Source: CAZEJS01 sp964512645 (GTDB lineage: Bacteria > Actinomycetota > Geothermincolia > Fen-727 > Anoxymicrobiaceae). From it: DNA of 59,315 nt. The notes below the pieces were generated by a model. That model did no database searches. It was given only the letters and a program-made list of their open reading frames with translations, and was not told the DNA's origin. The translations under genes and the position numbers were made by a program. The DNA lies in the NCBI GenBank assembly GCA_964512645.1, contig CAZEJS010000017.1, positions 1 to 59,315 of the forward strand, written 5' to 3'. This document shows positions 42,182-50,754 of this stretch, piece after piece. How positions within the stretch are numbered: the first letter of the stretch is position 1; each line of letters begins with the position of its first letter.

Positions 42182-42563
42182 GCGATCCTCCGGGGCCGCT
42201 CCGGGCCCTCCGTGCGTAGCCGTTCAGGACTGCGCGCATCCTGTCGCAGGGTATCATCGACGCCCCCTGGCGCGCTTCCGGCGCCCTGAACTCGGGGAAC
42301 AGGTCGAGGATCTTCGAAGCCACCTCTTCCGACGCCGGCGAGGAAGCTCCGCCGGCCGCGGACAGCCGCTGGTATTCGTCCACCAGCGGCAGCGCTTTCA
42401 CTGCGCGGGCCGCGGTCTGCCTGTCCGCTTCGAGCACCTCTTCCCAGGCTTTCTGGTCCTGGAGGTCCTCGTGCCTGACCCGGTGTATCATCGCGCCGGC
42501 TATCGCTACGATAAGCGCCAGCGCGATCAGCAGCGGGATGACTCCCTTGATCCTCAGACGCAT
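42162..42563 (-). CDS. Unknown membrane-anchored protein
   Basis: 133 residues from ATG. Short basic start then a TM helix (~7-27), a charged helical region and a small Cys-containing tail. No family recognised. Its end overlaps the Nudix start by 20 nt, implying the three genes form one operon. Confidence 0.65.
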   Translation of the reverse strand: MRLRIKGVIPLLIALALIVAIAGAMIHRVRHEDLQDQKAWEEVLEADRQTAARAVKALPLVDEYQRLSAAGGASSPASEEVASKILDLFPEFRAPEARQGASMIPCDRMRAVLNGYARRARSGPGGSRVHGQR

Positions 42564-42693
42564 GGTTCGCTCCTTCCGGGCCGCGGCAAGCAGTACCGCC
42601 CGACGTGCGGGGCCGCCTCACCGCCGCTCCGGGAACAGGTCGATTGTACCACCCCGGGTGTTATACTTCCCTTGCCCCGGAGAAGGAGGAGTC

Positions 42694-43632
42694 TTGGCAT
42701 CCGCCCTCGACAAGTTCAAAGGATCGCTGGTGGGCTGCGCCGTGGGGGACGCCCTGGGCATGCCCGTCCGGGGAATGGACGCCCGGTCGATCGATGAAGC
42801 GCACGGGGATCTCGACGGGTTCGCCGACGGGCGCTTGGGGGCGGGCCGCATCACCGCGGTCACCCGGATAACCGTGGTCCTCACCCAGGCACTGCTCGAG
42901 GCGGGACGGTACAAAAGGGCCCACGTGGCGATGAAGTTCGGCAGGTGGATTGAAGCCGGGGACACCTGCGCCGCCACCGTCGAAGCGACCCGGCGCCTCG
43001 CCGGGGGCGGCGACCCCTCCGAGAGCGGAGTCGATTCGGACGGCTGCGGGGCGGCGACCCGGGCAGCGCCTGTCGGGCTCAGGTATTTCCACGACCCGGC
43101 CGGCCTCCAGGACGCCGCGGCCGACCAGGCCCGCCTGACTCACACCGACCCGGGGGCGGTCGCCGGAAGCGTCGCCGTGGCAATGTTCGTCGCCGCCGGG
43201 ATATCCGACGATGGAGAGTTGGACAGGGAAGGGCTGCTCCAGGGCGCTGCCGCCGCCGTTCGCAAGCTGAGCCCGGAATTCTCGGCCAGGCTGACAGGCC
43301 TTTCCGGCTACCTCGACGCGGCGCCGGAAGAGGGGTTCGCCTACACAGGCTGCGGAAGCGCCGCCACCGAGGCGGTGCCGGCCGCGCTCTTCGCCTTCTT
43401 GCGCGCCCCGTACGATTTCGAGGAGTGCGTCCTGAGCGCGGTCAACGCCGGCGGCGATGCCACTTCGACGGGCGCCATCGCCGGGGCGGTAAGCGGGTCC
43501 TTCAACGGTGAATCGAGCATACCGGAGAGGTTCTCCGGCCGGGTAGAAGGCGGGTCGTACATCAGCGGACTGGCCTACCGGCTTTTCACCCTGACCCCCG
43601 CCTGTACCGCGACGAACAGGCCGGTGCTCTGA
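42694..43632 (+). CDS. ADP-ribosylglycohydrolase (DraG) homologue lacking conserved metal ligands
   Basis: About 312 residues from TTG with a perfect AAGGAGGAG site; the open frame upstream is not supported. KGSLVGCAVGDALGMPV is the family start. Where active DraG/ARH enzymes have TDDT, this protein has TAVT (GRITAVTRIT), and where they have GGD-x-D it has GGDATST. Two or three metal-binding Asp residues are thus gone. Probably a binding or regulatory pseudoenzyme, though it could use another mechanism. Confidence 0.85.
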   Translation: MASALDKFKGSLVGCAVGDALGMPVRGMDARSIDEAHGDLDGFADGRLGAGRITAVTRITVVLTQALLEAGRYKRAHVAMKFGRWIEAGDTCAATVEATRRLAGGGDPSESGVDSDGCGAATRAAPVGLRYFHDPAGLQDAAADQARLTHTDPGAVAGSVAVAMFVAAGISDDGELDREGLLQGAAAAVRKLSPEFSARLTGLSGYLDAAPEEGFAYTGCGSAATEAVPAALFAFLRAPYDFEECVLSAVNAGGDATSTGAIAGAVSGSFNGESSIPERFSGRVEGGSYISGLAYRLFTLTPACTATNRPVL

Positions 43633-43638
43633 GCACGG

Positions 43639-44565
43639 TCACTCGACCAGCCCGAGCATCGTCTCCACCACCTCGGCCCAACCGGAACCCATCCGCCCCT
43701 CGGTGACGAAGATGTTATCCGAAGCCTCGATCCGCTCTGCCAGGTGGGGGTTCGCCTCCAGGCCGTTGCGCACCATGAAGAAGGCGCCGGCCGACTTCGC
43801 GAGGTCCAGGTCCGCTTCGGCGTCTCCCACCGCGACCGTCCGGCGCCGCTCGATGCCCCGATGCTGCTGGTCCTTCAGCACGGACTGCTCCTTGCTGACC
43901 CCCTTTGGCACGAGGTGGTACGCCCTGGTCTCGGGCACGTCGAGCGTGGGGCTCTTCCTGGGGATAACGCCGTTGTCGATGAGTTGAAATCCACCGAAAC
44001 CGTTCCCTTCCATGAGCGCGCCCGCCCCTTCGAGATCCACGTACCCGCGCAGCAGCGGCGTGCACTCCCTTTCGTCCGACCACGGGGTATGCATCTCCAG
44101 CCTCCCGCGGTAAGAGTCGAGCAGCAGGTCGAGCACGCCCGTGTCCACTATCGAGCGGTAGACCGAGTCGCTGGTCGGCTCGAACTCCCCGAGGTTCATC
44201 ACCACCTCGAGCCCGAGGTTGTAGACCAGCTCGGTGCCCAGCTCGGCGACGTAATTCATGCACCCCAGCAGGCGCGCGGTCTCCCGGAGCTGGGATTTGT
44301 GGCGCCCGGACACCAGCATCACGTCCACGTTGCGCGCGTGGGCGGCGACCAGGGCCCTGGCGGGCCTGAGCGTCAGCATGTTCTCGTGGTCCCTGAAGAA
44401 ACATCCAAGGGGACCCATCATCGTGCCGTCGAGGTCGGTGTAGATGACCTGGACCGCGCCCAGGTGCTCCCGGAACCAGTCGAGGTTGCGCCGGACGCTC
44501 CTGCGCTCCGCGATCTCCCGCAGTCTTTCCCGGTGACCGTCGCCGGTGAGGTAAGCCGGACTCAA
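43639..44565 (-). CDS. HAD-IIB phosphatase, probable glucosyl-3-phosphoglycerate phosphatase
   Basis: 308 residues from TTG at 44565, which overlaps the previous stop (TTGA) and has GGGGAG upstream. HAD motifs VIYTDLDGTMMG, VDVMLVSGRHKSQL and RTVAVGDAEADLDLA are intact. The family includes mannosyl/glucosyl-3-phosphoglycerate phosphatases. Since gpgS is two genes upstream in the operon, GpgP activity making glucosylglycerate is likely, not shown. Confidence 0.75.
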   Translation of the reverse strand: MSPAYLTGDGHRERLREIAERRSVRRNLDWFREHLGAVQVIYTDLDGTMMGPLGCFFRDHENMLTLRPARALVAAHARNVDVMLVSGRHKSQLRETARLLGCMNYVAELGTELVYNLGLEVVMNLGEFEPTSDSVYRSIVDTGVLDLLLDSYRGRLEMHTPWSDERECTPLLRGYVDLEGAGALMEGNGFGGFQLIDNGVIPRKSPTLDVPETRAYHLVPKGVSKEQSVLKDQQHRGIERRRTVAVGDAEADLDLAKSAGAFFMVRNGLEANPHLAERIEASDNIFVTEGRMGSGWAEVVETMLGLVE

Positions 44566-45170
44566 GGCAGCTCCCCTCCCGCCGTCTCCCGCGGCCTGCT
44601 CGCCAGCCTCAGTGCCCCTCCCGCGACCAGCAGCAGCCCCGCGGGCAGGAACAGCCAGTAACCGGCGGAGACCTGGACCGTCAGGAGAGACTTCGCCAGG
44701 CTCTGCACCGCCTCCCCCAGCATGGTCCCGATCATGGGGACCTCCCTGACCAGTTCGACCACGTTCCCGATGATCGCGTTTATCTTCTGCCATGCGCCGA
44801 TATAGAAGACCACGTTGAACAAGAGGCAGAAGACGCCCAGCCCCATCGTCAGGCCCCCGCGCGTCTGGACGAAGTATATGCCCAGCGCGAGCGCGACCAG
44901 CACGCCGACCATCACCCACGCCCATGGGCTGACGAAGAGACCGTAAGACTTGCTGGGTGCCCGCATGCCCAGGACCCGCCCGAGCCCCAGCACGTCCTTC
45001 AAGCCTACGGTGATCCAGTTCAGGAAGAAGACCGACACCACGAACAACGCCAGGCCCGCAACCGCCAGGTAGTCGCCGACATGGGTCAGCGGGGGCGGGT
45101 ACCTGCCGTGGAACGGCGAGGTGACGAACGTCGCGAAACGGTTCGGTCCTTTCGGAAGTGCCTCTTCCAT
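44562..45170 (-). CDS. Polytopic membrane protein in the glucosylglycerate operon
   Basis: 203 residues from ATG at 45170. Four TM helices (e.g. VGDYLAVAGLALFVVSVFF, WVMVGVLVALALGIYFV). No transporter signature recognised. It lies between gpgS and the HAD phosphatase, overlapping the latter by 4 nt. It could be involved in glucosylglycerate handling or osmosensing (inference). Confidence 0.75.
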   Translation of the reverse strand: MEEALPKGPNRFATFVTSPFHGRYPPPLTHVGDYLAVAGLALFVVSVFFLNWITVGLKDVLGLGRVLGMRAPSKSYGLFVSPWAWVMVGVLVALALGIYFVQTRGGLTMGLGVFCLLFNVVFYIGAWQKINAIIGNVVELVREVPMIGTMLGEAVQSLAKSLLTVQVSAGYWLFLPAGLLLVAGGALRLASRPRETAGGELP

Positions 45171-45201
45171 CACTGCCCCCCGTCGTTCTTCCCGGGCGCC
45201 C

Positions 45202-46182
45202 TCAGCCGGCGATGCCCCGGGCCCTGCGGTACTCCTCCACATCCGCCATCGACGGCCTCTCCACAATGGGGACCTCCACCGGCTCGATGGAATAGACACC
45301 CCCGGAGCGCCGCACTGTATTGTAGACCGTACCGGGCTCGCAGGTGAGCGAGAGCTTTCCGTCGTCCTCGAGCCTCCTGAAAACGGCCTGCATAATGCCG
45401 AAGGACATCTTCGAGAGCGAATCGATCGACTGGTTGTCGTGGACGCGGACGTCGAGGTCCACCTGGGCGATGGCGTCCATGCCGTACTTCCTGGATATAT
45501 CCAGGAGCAAACCCGATTCGACCCCGTAGCCGGTGAAGAAAGGAACGCTCTCCAGGACGTCACGCCTGCCGGCGTATTCGCCGGAAAGGGGCTGCACCAG
45601 CCCGGAGAGCTCCGGGTAGAAGAGGTTGAACAGGGGCCTCACGGTCAGCTCGGTGACCCTACCCCCTCCCGACGACTGCAGCACTCCCTCCCGCTTGATG
45701 GGCCGCTCGTAGAACGCCTTGACGTAGCCGATGGCGGGGTCCTCCAGCAGCGGGCCCACAAGCCCGTACACGAACCTGGGATGGATGTTTTCGATGTCGG
45801 AGTCGACCCAGACGATAATGTCCCCCTCCAGGGCGAAGATGCTCTTCCAGAGCGCCTCTCCCTTGCCCGACGCACCCGGCAGTCCCGCCAGTATCTCGTC
45901 GTCGAAGAAGACGCCCGCTCCCTCCTGCCGGGCGATCTCGACAGTGCCGTCGGTGCTGCGGGAGTCGATCACGCAGAGCTGGTCTATCAGCCGGTACTTA
46001 TCGACGAGCTCCTCCCGGAACGTCCGTAGTATCCGCCCGAGGGTGGGGGCCACGTTCAGGGTAGGAAGGCAGACACTCACGGTGCGGCCCCGGGCCTCCT
46101 TGAGGTCGACCAGCCTGCCAACATCCGAGTAATCGTCGTGGTGGAAGGTCCTGCGCTCGAACCAGTCCCGGGGTTCGGTCAT
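45202..46182 (-). CDS. gpgS: Glucosyl-3-phosphoglycerate synthase
   Basis: 326 residues from ATG at 46182. GT-81-type features: SVCLPTLNVAPTLGRILRTF, VDSDIENIHPRFVYGLVGPL with the DxD metal site, RPIKREGVLQ, and GYGVESGLLLDI. It joins NDP-glucose and 3-phosphoglycerate, giving the precursor of glucosylglycerate (compatible solute or methylglucose lipopolysaccharide precursor). Confidence 0.88.
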   Translation of the reverse strand: MTEPRDWFERRTFHHDDYSDVGRLVDLKEARGRTVSVCLPTLNVAPTLGRILRTFREELVDKYRLIDQLCVIDSRSTDGTVEIARQEGAGVFFDDEILAGLPGASGKGEALWKSIFALEGDIIVWVDSDIENIHPRFVYGLVGPLLEDPAIGYVKAFYERPIKREGVLQSSGGGRVTELTVRPLFNLFYPELSGLVQPLSGEYAGRRDVLESVPFFTGYGVESGLLLDISRKYGMDAIAQVDLDVRVHDNQSIDSLSKMSFGIMQAVFRRLEDDGKLSLTCEPGTVYNTVRRSGGVYSIEPVEVPIVERPSMADVEEYRRARGIAG

Positions 46183-46220
46183 CGTGCTTCCCTCTCCTCT
46201 CTCGAGCCGGAACGCGCGTC

Positions 46221-47522
46221 CTACAGCTCCCTCCGGTCGATGATGCGTTTCGCCTTTCCCGTGGTCCGCTCCAGGGTGTTCGGCTCCTTGAGGCTCACCC
46301 TGGCCCCGACGTTCAGCGCGCCCTTGAGGTGGGACTCGACCTTCCGGGCAAACTCCCGCATCACCCGCGTGTCGTCGCTGAAAACCCCTTCCGAGACCTC
46401 GACCCATATCTCCAGCAGGTCCAGCTCGTCCTTCCTGTCCAGCAGGATGAGGAAATGGGGCGCGATTCCCTCGATCTCCAGAAGCGCCTGTTCGACCCGC
46501 GACGGGTAGACGTTAACGCCCCTGATTATCAGCATGTCGTCGGTGCGGCCCAGCACCTTCTCCATGCGGGCGCTCCTCCTGCCGCACCCGCAGGGCGAGC
46601 GGTCGATCGAAGTCAGGTCGCCGGTCCGGAACCGCACCACCGGCACGGCCTGGCGGGTCAGCGTCGTGAGCACCAGCTCGCCCTGTCCGCCCTCCGGGAC
46701 GTTCTCGCCGGTGACCGGGTCGATGACCTCGGCGATGAAGTGGTCCTCGGCTATGTGCATGCCGCACTTCAACTCGCATTCCCCCGCGACCCCGGGCCCG
46801 AAGACCTCCGAGAGGCCGTAGTTGTCCGTGGCGGAAATGCCGGTGGCGTCTTCTATCTTCCTGCGGATGGCCTCGCTCCACGGCTCCGCGCCGAAAAGGC
46901 CGATCCTCAGCGGCGTGTCGGCGAAATCGAACCCGCTCGCCAGGGCCACCTCGGCGATGTGCAGCGCGTAGGTCGGGGTGGCGACGAGGACCGTGGTGCC
47001 CAGGTCTTTCATCAGGGAGAGCTGCAGCTCCGTGTTGCCCCCGGAGGCCGGTATGACCGCGGCCCCGACGCGCTCCAGGCCGTAATGCAGCCCGAACCCG
47101 CCGGTGAAAAGGCCGTAGGTGAATGAGATCTGGGCTACGTCACGTGAGGTCACCCCGGCGGCGGTGGCGAAGCGCGCCACCAGCTCGATCCAGGTCTCGA
47201 GGTCGGCCCTGGTGTAGCCGACGATCGTCCGGCTTCCCGTCGTTCCCGACGAGGCGTGCAGCCTCACCACTTCCTCGACCGGTACGGCCAGCATGCCCAG
47301 GGGGTAGCCGTCGCGGAAGTCCTGCTTGCGCGTGCAGGGGAGCTTCTCGAGGTCCTCCAGGCTGCTGACGTCCTCCGGGCCATGCCCCGAGGCCTCCATT
47401 CTCGCCCGGTAAGGCGTTCCCGCTTCCCACACCCTTCGAAGCGTGACGCCGAGCCTTCCCAGCTGCAGGGCAAGGAGCTCTTCCCCGTGGAGGGTCTCGG
47501 CCTGTTCGTTCCAGATCTTCAT
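46221..47522 (-). CDS. paaK: Phenylacetate-CoA ligase
   Basis: 433 residues from ATG at 47522. ANL motifs of the PaaK branch: HASSGTTGSRTIVGYT, GLSEVFGPGVAGEC, LVLTTLTRQAVPVVRFRTGDL, GRTDDMLIIRGVNVYPSRVE and a C-terminal GKAKRI lysine. It activates aryl acids. Upstream iorB/iorA make aryl-acetyl-CoA, so the three genes form an aromatic amino acid degradation or fermentation unit. Confidence 0.92.
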   Translation of the reverse strand: MKIWNEQAETLHGEELLALQLGRLGVTLRRVWEAGTPYRARMEASGHGPEDVSSLEDLEKLPCTRKQDFRDGYPLGMLAVPVEEVVRLHASSGTTGSRTIVGYTRADLETWIELVARFATAAGVTSRDVAQISFTYGLFTGGFGLHYGLERVGAAVIPASGGNTELQLSLMKDLGTTVLVATPTYALHIAEVALASGFDFADTPLRIGLFGAEPWSEAIRRKIEDATGISATDNYGLSEVFGPGVAGECELKCGMHIAEDHFIAEVIDPVTGENVPEGGQGELVLTTLTRQAVPVVRFRTGDLTSIDRSPCGCGRRSARMEKVLGRTDDMLIIRGVNVYPSRVEQALLEIEGIAPHFLILLDRKDELDLLEIWVEVSEGVFSDDTRVMREFARKVESHLKGALNVGARVSLKEPNTLERTTGKAKRIIDRREL

Positions 47523-47557
47523 CGCGGGTATGCCACCTCGTCGCCCGCCCGCGGGCG

Positions 47558-48175
47558 CTAATCTTCCATCAGTGCTATGCCGCGACCGGTCAGGAACGCC
47601 TCGCTGTTCGTATCGACCGCCTTCGCTTTCACCAGGCGCCCGATTGTGGCAAGCCACTCGTCCACGCTGACCGGCAGTGTCGGGCTGAGGATACCCAGGA
47701 GCACGGTGTTCGCCGCCCGGGCGTCGCCGGCCTGGGCCGCCAGGTCGGCGGCGTTGACGATCACGCTTCCGGGGACCAGGTTCACTATCCTCTCCGCGGC
47801 GTCCGCCGGGTATTCGACCGAGCCCTGCAGCACCGGGAGCGGATCTACGCGGGTGCCCGAGGCGATGACCACCCCGTCCTCGGAGAGGTACTCGATATTC
47901 CTCAAGGTCTCCAGCAGCTCCGTGCAGACCAGGGCTTCCGCCTCCCCGAAAGGCACAAGGGGGCTCGCCACGGCGGCGCCGAACCTCACCATGCTGATCA
48001 CCGAGCCGCCCCTCTGAGCCATGCCGTGGACCTCGCTCGTCTTGACGTCGTAACCGTGCCCCACCAGGGCGGTCGCCAGCAGGTTCGCGGCGAGTATCGT
48101 CCCCTGGCCTCCGACCCCGGCCAGCACTATCGATCGGGTCTTGTCCGGGCTCTCGCCGCTGCGTTCGTTATACAC
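47558..48175 (-). CDS. iorB: Indolepyruvate:ferredoxin oxidoreductase, beta subunit
   Basis: 205 residues from GTG at 48175, with GGAG upstream. IVLAGVGGQGTILAANLLA, KTSEVHGMAQRGGSV and NTVLLGILSPTLP are the gamma-type domain signatures of the 2-oxoacid:ferredoxin oxidoreductase family. Length and position after iorA fit IorB; it forms the heterodimer that decarboxylates aryl pyruvates to aryl-acetyl-CoA. Confidence 0.92.
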   Translation of the reverse strand: MYNERSGESPDKTRSIVLAGVGGQGTILAANLLATALVGHGYDVKTSEVHGMAQRGGSVISMVRFGAAVASPLVPFGEAEALVCTELLETLRNIEYLSEDGVVIASGTRVDPLPVLQGSVEYPADAAERIVNLVPGSVIVNAADLAAQAGDARAANTVLLGILSPTLPVSVDEWLATIGRLVKAKAVDTNSEAFLTGRGIALMED

Positions 48176-48189
48176 CGGCCCATCTCTCC

Positions 48190-49980
48190 TCAGCCCTTGA
48201 TCGCTTCTCTCCTGCAGACCTGCGCGCAGACGCCGCAGCCCGTGCAGGCGTCCTCCAGTATCACGACCCCTTCGTCCCTCTTGACCAGCGCCGGGCAGGC
48301 GACCCTCATGCAGAGCCCGCAGTCGTTGCAGAGCTCCCGCTCGACCGCGTACGGCCGCCGCCCGTCGGACTTCACCCTCAGCACGCACGGGCGACGGGAG
48401 ATCACCACGCTGGGCGCGTCGCGGTCCATCTCCTCGGCGAGCACGCGCTCGCACTCCTCGAGGTCGTACGGGTCGACCCCGCGCACGCTCTCGATGCCCA
48501 GCGCGCGGGCCAGCATCTCGATGTCGGCACAGACGGTTTCCTCTCTCAGGAGGGTCACGCCGGTCCCCGGGTGGTCCTGGAAGCCGGTCATCGCGGTCGT
48601 CCGATTGTCGAGCACCACCACAGTGAACCGGCCGTTGTTGTAAGCCATCTCCATCAGCCCGGTGACGCCGCTGTGGAAGAACGTCGAGTCTCCGAGCACC
48701 GACACCACGCGGTGCCGGGCCCCGTCCTGCTCCCCTCGAGCACCGGCCAGCTCCAGCGCTTTCTCCAGGCCGTGCCCCATGGTTATGCTCGCGCCCATGC
48801 AGACCTGGCAGTCATGGGCGGAAAGCGGCGGCAGGACGCTCAGGGTGTAGCAGCCGATGTCGCCGGCGATGATCGCCTTCAACCTGGCCAGGGTGTACAT
48901 TATGCCCCTGTGCGGACAGCCCGCGCAGAGTATGGGCGGCCTGGGCGGCAGCCCTTCGACCCTGTCCCGGTGGTGCGCCTCCCCCGACGACGTGAGGGAA
49001 GCGAGATCGTTGAAGGCGGCTCGGACGTTGTCCACATTCAACTCTCCCACCCTCGGCACGCCGCCGGCGCCATTCGCCTCTTTGCCCCTGGGGCGCAGTC
49101 CGAGGGCCGCAACGGCTTCCTCCAGGTACGGCTCCAGCTCCTCAACCACGTACACGTCCCTGTAGCCTCCGCAGAACTCCTCGATGAGGTCCATCGGCAG
49201 CGGGTTGGTCATCGCGAGCTTGAGGACCGCGGCGCCGGGAAACGCCTCTTTCACGTACTGGTAGGCGACCCCGCTGGTGACGACAACGGCGTCGACGGCG
49301 CCGGGCTCGCCCCGCTGGCCTGGGAATTCGTTCGACAGGCGCTCCAGCAGCGCGAGCCTCTCCACCATCACCGGGTGCCTCAGCCTCGCATGCCCGGGTA
49401 TCATGACCCGCTTGGCCTCGTTCTTCTCGTATTTCACGGGCCTCGGTGATTCAGGTTCCCGCCGTTCGACCAGGCCCCTGGAATGGCAGACCCGGGTGGT
49501 CATGCGGAGTAGAACGGGGGTATCGTACTCCTCGCTCATCCGAAAAGCCTCGCGGGTGAGATCGTAGGCCTCCTGGCTGTCCGCGGGCTCCAGCATGGGG
49601 ACCTTCGCCGCCTTCGCGTAGTAACGGTTGTCCTGCTCGTTCTGGCTCGAATGCATCCCCGGATCGTCGGCGCTGACCACCACCAGTCCGCCGGAAACAC
49701 CTATGTAGGGAAGCGTGAACCAGGGGTCCGCGGCCACGTTCAACCCGACGTGCTTCATCGCCGCGAGGGCCCTGACCCCGCCGAGGCTCGCCCCTATGGC
49801 CGCCTCCAGTGCGACCTTTTCGTTCGGCGCCCACTCCGCGTAGACACCCTCGCACCCGGCGAAACGCTCCAGTATTTCGGTCGATGGCGTACCGGGATAG
49901 GCCGAGCCGAAAAGGGCGCCCGCGTCACAGGCGGCCAGCGCCACGGCTTCGTTTCCCGTCATTAACTCTCGGGCTGTCAC
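48190..49980 (-). CDS. iorA: Indolepyruvate:ferredoxin oxidoreductase, alpha subunit
   Basis: 596 residues from GTG with GGAGG five bases upstream. MTGNEAVALAACDAGALF and YPGTPSTEI open the pyrimidine-binding part; GDIGCYTLSVLPPL and VLGDSTFFHSG carry the TPP site. Two C-terminal [4Fe-4S] sites follow: CNDCGLCMRVACP and CTGCGVCAQVC. Electrons go to ferredoxin, indicating anaerobic aromatic amino acid metabolism. Confidence 0.94.
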   Translation of the reverse strand: MTARELMTGNEAVALAACDAGALFGSAYPGTPSTEILERFAGCEGVYAEWAPNEKVALEAAIGASLGGVRALAAMKHVGLNVAADPWFTLPYIGVSGGLVVVSADDPGMHSSQNEQDNRYYAKAAKVPMLEPADSQEAYDLTREAFRMSEEYDTPVLLRMTTRVCHSRGLVERREPESPRPVKYEKNEAKRVMIPGHARLRHPVMVERLALLERLSNEFPGQRGEPGAVDAVVVTSGVAYQYVKEAFPGAAVLKLAMTNPLPMDLIEEFCGGYRDVYVVEELEPYLEEAVAALGLRPRGKEANGAGGVPRVGELNVDNVRAAFNDLASLTSSGEAHHRDRVEGLPPRPPILCAGCPHRGIMYTLARLKAIIAGDIGCYTLSVLPPLSAHDCQVCMGASITMGHGLEKALELAGARGEQDGARHRVVSVLGDSTFFHSGVTGLMEMAYNNGRFTVVVLDNRTTAMTGFQDHPGTGVTLLREETVCADIEMLARALGIESVRGVDPYDLEECERVLAEEMDRDAPSVVISRRPCVLRVKSDGRRPYAVERELCNDCGLCMRVACPALVKRDEGVVILEDACTGCGVCAQVCRREAIKG

Positions 49981-50111
49981 CTGACCTCCGCTCTCAAATA
50001 TAAAGGCCCGCGCAGAGGGCCCCCCAAATATTAGCTCATGGGTTCCGAGGCCCGCAAACCGCGGCCGGCGCGGACCGTTACGGGCCCGGCGGTTGCGCGA
50101 AACGCGCGTGT

Positions 50112-50117
50112 TATAAT
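50112..50117 (+). promoter_or_regulatory. -10 element immediately upstream of the ECF sigma gene
   Basis: TATAAT ends six bases before the ATG at 50124, so transcription would start at or next to the start codon (leaderless). A good -35 partner is not obvious. Confidence 0.5.
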
Positions 50118-50123
50118 CCCGCC

Positions 50124-50720
50124 ATGGATGATGCTGAGCCCAGGAAGCCGGAGGTCGACGACCAGGCTCTCGTTGCCCGCGTGCGGGCCGGAGAACTCCC
50201 GGCCCTCGAGGAACTGTTCAACCGCTATCGCAACCAGGTGTTCTCGCTCGCGTACAGGATGACCGGGAACCCCTCGGACGCCGAAGACCTGTGCCAGGAG
50301 ATATTCCTCCAGGTGATGCGAAAAGTGGGTTCCTTCGAGGGACGGTCGTCCTTTTCCACCTGGCTGTACCGGGTGTCGATGAACCGTTCCAGGGATTACC
50401 TGCGTCGAAAGAAGCGCAGCCCGGAGTTCTTGAGCCACGACGGCGACCCGCCCGAAAGGCACGAGCCGCACCTGACGACGTCGGGAGGGCTCGAGAGCGC
50501 GGCAATATCGTCGGAAGCCCAGCGGCTGGTCCAGGGAGCTCTGATGGAACTTCCCGTTTCCCTGAGGGCGCCGCTGGTGCTCCACGCACTCGAGGGAATG
50601 CAGTACCACGAGGTGGCGGAACTGCTCGGACTCCCGGTAGGAACGGTCAAATCAAGGATCTTCAGGGCGAGGGTGAAGCTCGCGGATATCCTCGAACCAC
50701 ACAAGGAACAATGGCAGTGA
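50124..50720 (+). CDS. ECF-type RNA polymerase sigma factor
   Basis: 198 residues from ATG. Region 2 (LFNRYRNQVFSLAYRMTGNPSDAEDLCQEIF, with helix STWLYRVSMNRSRDYLRRKKR) and region 4 (LHALEGMQYHEVAELLGLPVGTVKSRIFRARVKL) are complete. No region 1 or 3, as usual for sigma-24/ECF. Anti-sigma gene follows 34 nt downstream. Regulates its own genes probably; the signal is unknown. Confidence 0.93.
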   Translation: MDDAEPRKPEVDDQALVARVRAGELPALEELFNRYRNQVFSLAYRMTGNPSDAEDLCQEIFLQVMRKVGSFEGRSSFSTWLYRVSMNRSRDYLRRKKRSPEFLSHDGDPPERHEPHLTTSGGLESAAISSEAQRLVQGALMELPVSLRAPLVLHALEGMQYHEVAELLGLPVGTVKSRIFRARVKLADILEPHKEQWQ

Positions 50721-50754
50721 GCGCTCCGTCTAACGCTGGTGGTGGAGGTAAGAG

